Shown here piece by piece: positions 6,827 through 13,835 of a stretch of 13,835 bases of DNA; the stretch's first letter is position 1; the number at the start of each line of letters is the position of its first letter. Made by a program: the position numbers and the translations under genes. This DNA is from Deltaproteobacteria bacterium. Its GTDB lineage: Bacteria > Desulfobacterota > Binatia > Binatales > Binataceae. The notes under the pieces are model-generated. The model was not told where the DNA came from. It saw only the letters and a program-made list of their open reading frames with translations, and ran no database searches. Location of the stretch: the NCBI GenBank assembly GCA_021780585.1, contig JAJXYM010000239.1, positions 1-13,835 on the forward strand. The letters are read 5' to 3'.

Positions 6827-6830
6827 GGAG
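6827..6830 (+). promoter_or_regulatory. Ribosome binding site of the second MaoC gene
   Basis: GGAG six bases before ATG 6837. It argues against the in-frame TTG at 6822 as the start. Confidence 0.6.
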
Positions 6831-6836
6831 CCATCG

Positions 6837-7295
6837 ATGCAACCTGCTCGGCTTTTATTTGAAGATGTGTCAGTCGGCGGCGTGCTGCCGCCACTGATCA
6901 AGCGTCCCACGACGGCGCAGCTCTTCCGCTTCAGCGCGGTGACCTGGAACGCGCATCGAATCCACTACGACAAGCCCTACGCGCTCCTGGAAGGCTATCC
7001 GGACGTGCTCGTGCAATCGCATCTGCACGGCTCTTTCCTCGCGCAGGCGGTGATGGACTGGGCGGGGCCGGATGCGCGCCTGATGAACCTGCGCTGGCAG
7101 AATCGCGCAATCGCAACGCCGGGAGACGTCCTGACCTGCACGGGCGTGGTGGTCAAGGTCGAACTGCGCGAAGGTCTCGGCTTCGTCGAGTGCCAACTCG
7201 AAGAGCGCAACCAGCAAAACACGTTGTGCGCCGCGGGATGGGCGCGGGTGCGGATGCCGCGCCGTGACGACAAGGCCACGCAAGGCGCGGCGTGA
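6837..7295 (+). CDS. MaoC-like enoyl-CoA hydratase, catalytic half (HTD2/mesaconyl-CoA hydratase type)
   Basis: The 152-residue hot-dog protein carries RFSAVTWNAHRIHYDKPYA (31-49). N38-A-H40-R-I-H43-Y-D45 is the form of the hydratase motif seen in HTD2 and C4-mesaconyl-CoA-type hydratases, with Asn in place of the usual Asp and the catalytic His retained. EGYPDVLVQSHLHGSFLAQ (52-70) matches the following helix and glycine turn, although the usual V-H-G-P-L is Q-S-H-L-H. It should add water across a 2-enoyl-CoA, paired with the preceding protein as a two-subunit double hot-dog. It closes the plus-strand cluster, and only 40 bases separate it from the convergent efflux operon, with no strong terminator visible. 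Confidence 0.85.
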   Translation: MQPARLLFEDVSVGGVLPPLIKRPTTAQLFRFSAVTWNAHRIHYDKPYALLEGYPDVLVQSHLHGSFLAQAVMDWAGPDARLMNLRWQNRAIATPGDVLTCTGVVVKVELREGLGFVECQLEERNQQNTLCAAGWARVRMPRRDDKATQGAA

Positions 7296-7335
7296 ATTTC
7301 ACCGCGCAAGGTTCGATCGCGCAAGAATGCGCGCT

Positions 7336-8463
7336 CTATCCGGGCGTCCGCGATTTGACGGGAATAGCCGTTACCGGTTCGCCGTCAGTCATCTCTTGCG
7401 AGCCTTTCGGCAGCACTTGATCACCCGGATGCAAGTCGCCAAAGACCTGCAGCGAATTCCCCATTGCGCGTCCAGGCTGAACCGCAATCTGTCTGATACG
7501 ACCCTGACTTACCACGTCGACAAAAGTACGATTGGCCATTTGTACGATGGCGTCGGAAGGAACAAACAGCGAGGGGGCGCGCTCCACAACGGGCCACAGC
7601 ACCTCGACGAACATCCCGGGATCAAGCTGGTATTGCCGCTGATAGTAATCGGCCTCAACTGGCATGGTGCGGGTGGCCGGGTCGATCGAATGTGAGACGC
7701 GGCTGACGATGGCGGTGAAATAGCGGCCGGGCCAGGCGCTGACCTGGAACCTGACCTGTGCGCCCTCGTCCACCGCGTCGGCGTCGGCTTGCGGCACAGG
7801 CACCACCAGCCGCAGATGCGAGACCTGCTCCAGCCTGAGCATCGGCGCGGAGGCAAGCGGCCCGCCGGGCGGACCGACGAGAGCGCCGGGATGCGCATTG
7901 CGCTCGGTGATAACGCCGTCGAAAGGCGCGCGGATCGTCAAGTAGCCCGCCAGCGTCTTGAACGACCGCACGCGCTCGCTGTCAGCCAGATACGTCTGAC
8001 GGGCGAGCTCGACCTGGTTCTTCGCCGTGGCTCCGGGAGTTTCCGAAGCCTTGACCAATCTTCTGTAGGTGGCTTCATCGCCGGCCATGGTGGCCTCGGC
8101 CTGCGCCATCCGGGCGGGCGCCTCCGGCGCCGACAATCGCACCAGCAACTGGCCCCGGCGCACGATCGATCCGCGATCCACCGGGATTTCCTGTACGAAC
8201 CCCCGCACCTTGGGATAGATGGCGACTTGCAGCCACGGCGTAAGTTCCGCGGGGAGCCGGTCAACGACCGACAAGTTGCGTGAGAGCACCGGAACCACCT
8301 CGACCTGGGGAATCGGCGGCGGGCTCGTCAGGTTTGCGCGCGCGCGCGAATCGGAGTTACAGCCGCCGACGGCGATCGCCAGTGCGATTACGATCCAGCC
8401 TCGCCGATACGGCGCCATGAGCCTACCGGAGAGATTCACGGAAATTCGGCTTGAACAATTCAT
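7336..8463 (-). CDS. RND efflux membrane-fusion protein (periplasmic adaptor lipoprotein)
   Basis: The 375-residue HlyD/AcrA-type adaptor links the inner-membrane pump to the outer-membrane channel. A lipobox, I-A-V-G-G-C35, marks it as a lipoprotein after a hydrophobic stretch at 23-33. Then come a biotinyl-lipoyl half (IYPKVRGFVQEIPVDRGS, about 82-99), an alpha-hairpin (about 110-165), the second lipoyl half (LTIRAPFDGVITERNAHPG, about 174-192) and beta-barrel and membrane-proximal domains to the end. The listed ATG overlaps the transporter stop as ATGA. A second ATG at 8416-8418 (residue 16) would give a more typical 20-residue signal peptide and is equally possible. It is the last gene of the operon. 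Confidence 0.92.
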   Translation of the reverse strand: MNCSSRISVNLSGRLMAPYRRGWIVIALAIAVGGCNSDSRARANLTSPPPIPQVEVVPVLSRNLSVVDRLPAELTPWLQVAIYPKVRGFVQEIPVDRGSIVRRGQLLVRLSAPEAPARMAQAEATMAGDEATYRRLVKASETPGATAKNQVELARQTYLADSERVRSFKTLAGYLTIRAPFDGVITERNAHPGALVGPPGGPLASAPMLRLEQVSHLRLVVPVPQADADAVDEGAQVRFQVSAWPGRYFTAIVSRVSHSIDPATRTMPVEADYYQRQYQLDPGMFVEVLWPVVERAPSLFVPSDAIVQMANRTFVDVVSQGRIRQIAVQPGRAMGNSLQVFGDLHPGDQVLPKGSQEMTDGEPVTAIPVKSRTPG

Positions 8464-11400
8464 GTTCTCTCAAAGTGGGCGCTCTGTGGGTCATAGGGGT
8501 CAAGCGAGTTGGAGCGCGCCGGCTGATCGGGAGTGAGTAGAACAAACACCGCCGGCAGCACCAGCAAGGTTGCGAACAGCGCGGCCAGCAGACCGCCGAT
8601 CACCGCCCGCCCGAGCGGCGCCGTCTGCGCGCCGCCGCCGCCGAGGCCGGACGCCATCGGCAGCATCCCCACCACCATCGCCAGGGTCGTCATCAGAATG
8701 GGCCTGAGCCGCCGCTCGGCGGCGGCGATAATCGCGCGATATGGACGCTCTCCGGCCATTCTCCGCTCGCGCGCGAAGGTGACCATGAGGACGGCGTTGG
8801 CGACCGCGACGCCGACCGCCATCACGCCGCCCATAAACGACTCGAGGTTGAGCGTGCCGCCAGTCAGCAGCAGCATCAGAATCGCGCCGCTCAAGACCGC
8901 CGGGATCGTCGAAAGCACCACCACCGCGTCACGCACCGACTCGAAGTTTGCGGCGAGCGTCAGCACCACGACCACGATCGAAAGCAATAGCCCCGAACGC
9001 AGGCCCGCCAACGTTTGCAGCATCTGCGCCAACTGGCCGCGGCTTTCCACCGTGACTCCGCGCGGAGGCGCGCCCAGCGAGGCGATCGCATCCTCGACGT
9101 CGCGCGCCGCGCGGCCATAGTCGCCGCCCGCGATATTGGCGACCACGTTGAAGCTGCGCTGGTTGTTCAGGTGATCGATCTGGCCCATGGTCCGCCCCGG
9201 CGTAATCTCCGCCAGGTCGGAGACCAGCGGACGCGAAGCGCCGATCGGCATCACCGGGAGATGCCGCAAGGCGCCGGGAGCCGCCAACACGCCGGGCGGA
9301 ACCCGCACTTCGACCGGGTACGGTATGCCGCTGGCCGGATCGACCCAGTAATTTCGGCTGATCAGCACGCTGGTCGCGGTCGCATCGACCACCGCGGTCG
9401 CGACCTGCTTGACGGTGACCCCAAGCTGGCCGGCCAGCGTGCGGTTGATGTTGACGTTGAGGGTGGGATAGTCGAGCGTCTCCGCGAGCTGAACGTCGCG
9501 CAGCTCGGGTATGCGTGCAAGCGCCGCTTGCAGCTTGATTGCGTACGGCAGCAGCGAGTCGAAACGCTTGCCCCACACGGTGACTTCAACCGGCGTGGGA
9601 GAACCAAAATTGAGCACCTGCGAAACGATATCGCCGGCCTCGAACGAGAAACGCACACCCGGAAAGTCGTGCGCGAGAGTTGCGCGGAGTCGGTCTTCGA
9701 TAGTCGCCAGCCGCGGCCGATTTCCCGACTTGAGCGCGACCTGTAAGACCGCGTCCTGCGGACCGCTGTTCCAGAGGAAAACCAGATCAACCGGATATTG
9801 CCAGTTCGGAACCCCGATCGTGGCCAGCGTCAGTTCAACGTTGGCGGGTCCGACCTGGTCGCTGATGTCGCGCTCAACCTGGCGCACAATCCCTTGCGTG
9901 TGCGCGAGGTCGGTTCCGGCGGGCGCACGGATCCGAAGCTGGAACTGTCCCGTGTCCACCTTGGGAAAAAGCTCGGCGCCGAGCGTTGCTCCGCCAAGCA
10001 GGCACCAACCAACCACGACCACATAAATTGCGATCACCGCCCACCGCATCCTGAGCAAGCGCTCGACCAGCCCGCCATAGCGGCTTTGCACCCTCGCAAA
10101 AAACCGGTCGCGCGATTGCTCCGGACGGTCGTCGTGTCGGGTTTCGAGCAGCCACACCGAAAGGACCGGCAGAACCGTGGTCGAGACCAGATAGGAGGCG
10201 ACCATGGAGAACGCCACCGCCAGCGCCAGCGGCGGAAACAGCGCGCGGCCGATCCCCACCATGAAAAATGACGGTATGAAAACCGCGATGACGCAGACCA
10301 CGGCGATAAACCGCGGCTCGACCACTTCGCCCATGCCGTCGGCGACCGCGCGCGCGATGCCTTCGCCACGCTGGAGATGGGTGTGGATGTTCTCAATCGC
10401 GACCGTCGCTTCGTCCACCAGGATTCCCACCGCCAGCGCCAGGCCGCCCAGCGTCATGATGTTGATCGTTTCGCCGGTCAGGCGCAGCGCGATGACGGCG
10501 CCCATCAGTGACAGCGGAATGGTGATGATGACGATCAGGGCCGATCGCCAGTCGGCCAGGAACAACAACACCATCAGGCCGGTCAGGACGGCTCCAATGG
10601 CGCCCTCCAGAACCAGATCGCTAATCGCGCGGGCGACATAAATCGACTGGTCGAACTCAAGGTCGAGCCTGACTCCGGGCGGCAGCATCGCCCGCATCCG
10701 GGGCAACGCCGCCTTCACCTCATTGACGACATCGAGCGTCGAGGCGTCGGCGCGCTTGACCACCGGCATGTAGACCGTGGAACGGCCGTTGACCAGCGCA
10801 ACCTGCGTGACGATATCGACGCCGTCGTAGACCTTGCCCACGTCGCGAAGAAACACTGTCGGTCCCGGACCAAGTCTCAGCGGAACATCGCCCAGATGGC
10901 TCACCTGCCCCGCCATCGCGTTGATCCGCACGATGGCGCTCCGATCGCCGACCTGGGCATTGCCGGACGGGAGCGTCAGGTTGGAGTTCAACACCGCCCG
11001 CACTGCGTCCGCGGGCGAGACGCCGTAAGAACGCATGGCGTCCGGATCGAGGTCGAGCACGACGGTTCGCACCTTGCCGCCAAACGGCGGCGGCGCGGAT
11101 GCGCCCGGCAATGTGCCGAGCATCGGCCGCACTCGATACAGCACCGCATTCTGGATCTCCGACTCGCTCACGGTGGCGCTGGAAAAGACCAACTGCGCCG
11201 CCGGCAGGGAGCCCGCATCGAAGCGCACGATGAATGCGGGCAGAGTTCCCGGCGGCATGAACGAGGTGGCGCGGAAGGTCATCGCGGTGACTTGCGCCAT
11301 CGATGAGGCGATGTCGGCGCCCGGGCGGAAGTAAAGCTTGAGTACGGCGGCGCCCTGTATGGACTGCGACTCGATATGGTCGAGGCCGCTGATGTAGAGA

Positions 11401-11612
11401 AAGTGATACTCGTAGTACGTGACGAACTGGCTTTCCATCTGGCCTGGCGCCATCCCGGCATACGGCTGCACCACCCAAATCACCGGGATGCCAAGGTTCG
11501 GGAAGATATCCGCCGGCGCGCTGCGGAGCGCCATCAAGGCGCCGAGCAGGAGCGCCGCCGCGAGGACCATCACACTAATCGGGCGACGCAGCGCCATGCG
11601 TATCAGCCACAT
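8460..11612 (-). CDS. RND-family efflux transporter (inner-membrane pump)
   Basis: At 1050 residues this is full length for AcrB-like drug/solvent exporters that use the proton gradient. Seen: TM1 at about 10-30 after a short cytoplasmic start; a first periplasmic porter domain to about 330; TM2-TM6 from about 330; a second periplasmic loop; TM8-TM12 to about 1028. TM4 reads G-I-L-V-D400-E401-A-T-V-A-I-E-N, so the usual Asp-Asp proton pair is Asp-Glu. In TM10 the AcrB Lys940 position is Ala938, and the TM11 Arg (R970 in RRLRPILMT) is kept. The changes suggest a modified proton relay or a non-HAE1 subfamily. It begins three bases after the TolC-like stop. The transported compound cannot be read from sequence. 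Confidence 0.93.
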   Translation of the reverse strand: MWLIRMALRRPISVMVLAAALLLGALMALRSAPADIFPNLGIPVIWVVQPYAGMAPGQMESQFVTYYEYHFLYISGLDHIESQSIQGAAVLKLYFRPGADIASSMAQVTAMTFRATSFMPPGTLPAFIVRFDAGSLPAAQLVFSSATVSESEIQNAVLYRVRPMLGTLPGASAPPPFGGKVRTVVLDLDPDAMRSYGVSPADAVRAVLNSNLTLPSGNAQVGDRSAIVRINAMAGQVSHLGDVPLRLGPGPTVFLRDVGKVYDGVDIVTQVALVNGRSTVYMPVVKRADASTLDVVNEVKAALPRMRAMLPPGVRLDLEFDQSIYVARAISDLVLEGAIGAVLTGLMVLLFLADWRSALIVIITIPLSLMGAVIALRLTGETINIMTLGGLALAVGILVDEATVAIENIHTHLQRGEGIARAVADGMGEVVEPRFIAVVCVIAVFIPSFFMVGIGRALFPPLALAVAFSMVASYLVSTTVLPVLSVWLLETRHDDRPEQSRDRFFARVQSRYGGLVERLLRMRWAVIAIYVVVVGWCLLGGATLGAELFPKVDTGQFQLRIRAPAGTDLAHTQGIVRQVERDISDQVGPANVELTLATIGVPNWQYPVDLVFLWNSGPQDAVLQVALKSGNRPRLATIEDRLRATLAHDFPGVRFSFEAGDIVSQVLNFGSPTPVEVTVWGKRFDSLLPYAIKLQAALARIPELRDVQLAETLDYPTLNVNINRTLAGQLGVTVKQVATAVVDATATSVLISRNYWVDPASGIPYPVEVRVPPGVLAAPGALRHLPVMPIGASRPLVSDLAEITPGRTMGQIDHLNNQRSFNVVANIAGGDYGRAARDVEDAIASLGAPPRGVTVESRGQLAQMLQTLAGLRSGLLLSIVVVVLTLAANFESVRDAVVVLSTIPAVLSGAILMLLLTGGTLNLESFMGGVMAVGVAVANAVLMVTFARERRMAGERPYRAIIAAAERRLRPILMTTLAMVVGMLPMASGLGGGGAQTAPLGRAVIGGLLAALFATLLVLPAVFVLLTPDQPARSNSLDPYDPQSAHFERT

Positions 11613-11615
11613 GAT

Positions 11616-13040
11616 TCAGCGATTCCTTTGCGCTATGGCCAACCGATCCGCGCGAAGAAACGGATTCAGATCGCCCGCCGCCCGCCATACCAGCAAAAGC
11701 GCCTGCCAGACGTTGACTCGCGCCACCGCGTCGTCAACCTCGGCTTGCGTCAGCAGGCTGTTCGCCGTGGCCACGTCCAGGGCGGTGGCCAGCCCGGGCT
11801 GGTATTGAGCCGTTGTCTGCAGTTGGGTGGCGCGGGCCGCGGCCAGTTCGATCGGCGTGTTCGCGGCCACGCGCCGCGCGCCCTGAAGAATCGCTATCGC
11901 GCTTTCAAATTGCGTGCGGAGTTGAAGCGCGGTCAGTCGATACCGCGCCCGCGCGTACTTTTCGTTGGCGCGCTCGAGGTCCACATCGGCATGCGCGGCG
12001 AGGATCTGCTCGAGCGGCACCGTCAGCACGACGCCGGCCGCGGCATTGAAATTGTTCGGCAGGGCGCCGCTGGCGGGCGCTCCGGACGACCCCCCGAAGC
12101 CGAAACCGCTGCCGCGGCCGAACACTCCGGCGACGAGACTCACGCGCGGCAGGTATTCCAATTTGGCGGCCTGTTCCGAATATCGCGTCGATTTGATTTC
12201 GGCCGCCGCCTCGCGCATCAGCGGGTCCACGGACGACGGGCCGGCCGGCAGCCCGGTTTTGGGCGGCGGGCGGAGGAGGTCGTTCCCCTCGAGCGGCGCC
12301 GGCGGAAGGTCGGGCGCCCCCAACGCCTGCGCCAGCGCCGCCCAACCAACCCGTTGATCGCGCTCCGCGTTAATCTCCTGGTTGCGCGCCAGCGCCAACT
12401 CAGCCTCGGCGCGCGCCAAATCAGCGCCGGGTCGCAATCCGCTGTCCACCAAACCCTTGACCGCGATCGCAAACGCCCGTGCGCGCACCACGCCCGCCCG
12501 CGCCGCTGTGACCATCTGGATCGCCGAGACCTGGTTCATGAAGGCCTGCGCCGCCCCAAACGCGACCAGGAGCGTCTGTTCGTCGGTCGCCGCGGATTGC
12601 CGCGAAAGCTGCGCCAGACTGGAATCCACCACCGCCATTTGGCGCATCAGGGCGATCGCATCCTCGGATAAGAAGACACTGGTGGCGCCGTTCCATGCGC
12701 CCGGCCCAAAGCTGCCGGTATTCTGCGGACCCTCGGGCGAGGGAAAACCGGGGATCGGCAGGAACAGGCCCGCGGGATTGTGGGCCGCTTGCGCCCAGTT
12801 GCTCGACTCCGAGGCGTCCAGTTGCTGCACGTAACCGGCGCGTCCATGCTCCACGTTGGCCGCGGCTTGTTCCTGAAGCGCCCGTTGCGCGCCGATCGCG
12901 GGCTGATGCGTAAAGGCGTAGCTCACCGCCTGCCGCAATGTCAGCGGTGCGGAAAATGACGGGGCCAGTTCGCCCGCGCGAGCGCTACCGGCGCAGAGAA
13001 GCCCCAAGCCCGCGATCAGCGGCCACCGTCGTATTTTCAT
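11616..13040 (-). CDS. TolC-family outer-membrane efflux channel protein
   Basis: About 474 residues with a Sec signal peptide (basic start, core PLIAGLGLLCAG, then SARA before the mature end). Two outer-membrane-efflux-protein repeats follow, each starting with a conserved helix: LTLRQAVSYAFTHQPAIGAQ near residue 35, and a second half from about 260 with EAAAEIKSTRYSEQAAKLEY. Gly/Ser-rich FGRGSGFGFGGSSGAP at about 310-325 fits an extracellular loop between beta strands. Three copies would form the tunnel that receives substrates from the RND pump. The ATG at 13038-13040 is used; a GTG directly before it (13041-13043) is equally possible. It follows the regulator by about five bases and precedes the pump by three. 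Confidence 0.92.
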   Translation of the reverse strand: MKIRRWPLIAGLGLLCAGSARAGELAPSFSAPLTLRQAVSYAFTHQPAIGAQRALQEQAAANVEHGRAGYVQQLDASESSNWAQAAHNPAGLFLPIPGFPSPEGPQNTGSFGPGAWNGATSVFLSEDAIALMRQMAVVDSSLAQLSRQSAATDEQTLLVAFGAAQAFMNQVSAIQMVTAARAGVVRARAFAIAVKGLVDSGLRPGADLARAEAELALARNQEINAERDQRVGWAALAQALGAPDLPPAPLEGNDLLRPPPKTGLPAGPSSVDPLMREAAAEIKSTRYSEQAAKLEYLPRVSLVAGVFGRGSGFGFGGSSGAPASGALPNNFNAAAGVVLTVPLEQILAAHADVDLERANEKYARARYRLTALQLRTQFESAIAILQGARRVAANTPIELAAARATQLQTTAQYQPGLATALDVATANSLLTQAEVDDAVARVNVWQALLLVWRAAGDLNPFLRADRLAIAQRNR

Positions 13041-13045
13041 CACCG

Positions 13046-13405
13046 TTAGCTATCCGCCTTGACTTTTTTGGAGCCCCGCCGGCCCTGGAACATCTCGCCA
13101 AAAAGCTCTCGCACTCTTTCACGAGCCTCGCTCAGCGCTTCGCGGCCCTTCGGCGTCGCTCGATAAACGCGGCGCGTCCATTTCCCTGAACGTTCCTCAA
13201 CCGAGCGCAGGTAACCTTTTTTTTCCATTCCGTGCAGCAGCGGGTAGAGCGTGCCGGCGCTCAGCTTGTAACCATGACCGCGCAGTTCCTCGATCAGCCA
13301 CAGCCCGTAAACCGGCTTTGCGGCGGCGTGATGGAGAACGTGCAACCGGATCAGACCCGAGTAGAGTTGCTGATGCCCCACTGCCGGGTGCGCGGGTTTT
13401 TCCAT
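13046..13405 (-). CDS. PadR-family transcriptional regulator
   Basis: About 119 residues from ATG 13403-13405; a TTG start at 13432 would add nine. The PadR winged helix is clear: LYSGLIRLHVLHHAAAK (helix 1), VYGLWLIEELRGHGYKLSAG (helices 2-3), TLYPLLHGMEKKGYLRS (recognition helix), then the wing with W-T-R-R-V-Y-R-A-T-P-K-G and a C-terminal dimerisation helix. PadR proteins are usually repressors released by small phenolics or drugs, and many control adjacent transporter operons including their own gene. Here it is first in the operon, so it likely represses the pump and itself. The effector is unknown. Confidence 0.9.
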   Translation of the reverse strand: MEKPAHPAVGHQQLYSGLIRLHVLHHAAAKPVYGLWLIEELRGHGYKLSAGTLYPLLHGMEKKGYLRSVEERSGKWTRRVYRATPKGREALSEARERVRELFGEMFQGRRGSKKVKADS

Positions 13406-13432
13406 GCGCGGCAAGATCTTCCCGGTCGACAA

Positions 13433-13672
13433 TGACGAGTGAACGGCCGTCAGCTCTTCAAAGACCGCGGCTGAGTTAGTTGCGAAACCTCCGCCATGCC
13501 CGAACTTCCCTCGATCCCCCGATTTCCCCAGCCGGCCCCAGGCGCCGCCGAGCCGCGCCCACGTCCCGGATAAACATCATCGCGACGAAACATTGGCGTC
13601 CGTCGCGGTTATACCGATATTCGATATCGAAATTCGATTCCAGACGCCGCGCCGCAATTGATCAGGCGGTGG
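13433..13672. other. Upstream regulatory region of the efflux operon
   Basis: About 240 bases, AT-richer around 13570-13660, with no supported gene. It holds the palindrome at 13620-13631 and TATAAC on the minus strand (13608-13613), a fair -10 box with no good -35 box. A 24-codon frame at 13496 beginning M-P-E-L-P is too short to be a DNA glycosylase. Confidence 0.4.
13620..13631. promoter_or_regulatory. Palindrome, candidate PadR operator
   Basis: TTCGATATCGAA is a perfect 12-base palindrome. ATTCGAT occurs directly repeated at 13619-13625 and 13632-13638, and CGATAT also at 13615-13620. It sits just upstream of a possible minus-strand -10 box (13608-13613), roughly 215 bases before the regulator ATG. 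Assignment to PadR is inference; the classic PadR site (ATGT-N8-ACAT) is not seen. Confidence 0.3.
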
Positions 13673-13835
13673 ATGGATGGAGAAGGGCCTGCGCTTTCCA
13701 AGCGTTTTCGTGAGGCGGAAAGCGGTGGTCCGCAGGCAGCCGCGCGCGCCTCGGCGATCGATTCCGCGGCGGCGGCGCTTGCGCGTCATCCGGGAAAGTC
13801 GCAAGTTGAGCCTGACGGCCGCCTCGTCGAGCGAC
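13673..13835 (+). CDS. Possible start of a gene cut by the window edge
   Basis: From ATG 13673 the frame is open to the end of the window (54 codons), with AGGCGG three bases upstream. The visible N terminus is Ala/Arg/Glu-rich and matches no family I know. High GC favours long chance frames, so this is weak, but its divergent position opposite the padR-like gene is reasonable. Confidence 0.25.
   Translation, partial: MDGEGPALSKRFREAESGGPQAAARASAIDSAAAALARHPGKSQVEPDGRLVER

Noticed and set aside
6822..6836. TTG start for the second MaoC gene
   Set aside because: ATG 6837 has GGAG six bases upstream; the TTG has no ribosome site.
13496..13573. M-P-E-L-P start reminiscent of formamidopyrimidine-DNA glycosylase
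   Set aside because: The frame stops after about 25 codons and the rest is Pro/Arg-rich with no family motif.
1..13835. CRISPR arrays, insertion sequences, rRNA or complete tRNA genes
   Set aside because: No regularly spaced repeats, transposase motifs, rRNA segments or complete cloverleafs were seen on either strand.

Overview
The window comes from a GC-rich, Gram-negative type bacterium. It encodes an RND efflux pump with a TolC-like outer-membrane partner, a lipoprotein adaptor and secreted proteins, plus acyl-CoA catabolic genes including a B12-dependent acyl-CoA mutase. The mix would suit a soil or sediment lineage such as a deltaproteobacterial, Binatota-like or acidobacterial group. 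That placement is inference from gene content, and no taxonomic marker gene is present.

Layout. (1) Bases 35-79 are the 3' half of a tRNA-Gly(CCC), from anticodon loop to CCA, with no matching 5' half. This is what tRNA-integrating mobile elements leave at their distal end, so an island may lie to the left of the window. A strong 27-base hairpin follows. (2) 433-1857 (minus) encodes a secreted protein with about seven propeller-like repeats and a C-terminal CARDB domain, in DNA of visibly lower GC. (3) 2268-3416 (minus) is an intact-length acyl-CoA dehydrogenase whose usual catalytic Glu is His. Flush behind its stop lies the C-terminal remnant of a second, different acyl-CoA dehydrogenase. 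(4) 4084-7295 (plus) is a four-gene cluster: catalytic and B12-binding subunits of a methylmalonyl-CoA-mutase-family enzyme, then two MaoC/hot-dog proteins that look like the halves of one hydratase. (5) 7336-13405 (minus) is a tight operon, transcribed padR-like regulator, TolC-like protein, RND transporter, membrane-fusion lipoprotein. (6) 13433-13835 is a regulatory region with a palindrome and possibly the start of a gene running off the right edge.

How the parts may work together. The mutase, hydratase pair and dehydrogenase make a plausible module for rearranging and then degrading a branched or cyclic acyl-CoA. The most interesting feature is the mutase active site: the positions equivalent to Tyr89, Arg207 and His244 of Propionibacterium methylmalonyl-CoA mutase read as Leu, Thr and Asn in my hand alignment. 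This argues against methylmalonyl-CoA and against the known isobutyryl- or 2-hydroxyisobutyryl-CoA variants as substrate. The efflux operon is a separate unit, probably autoregulated by its PadR protein.
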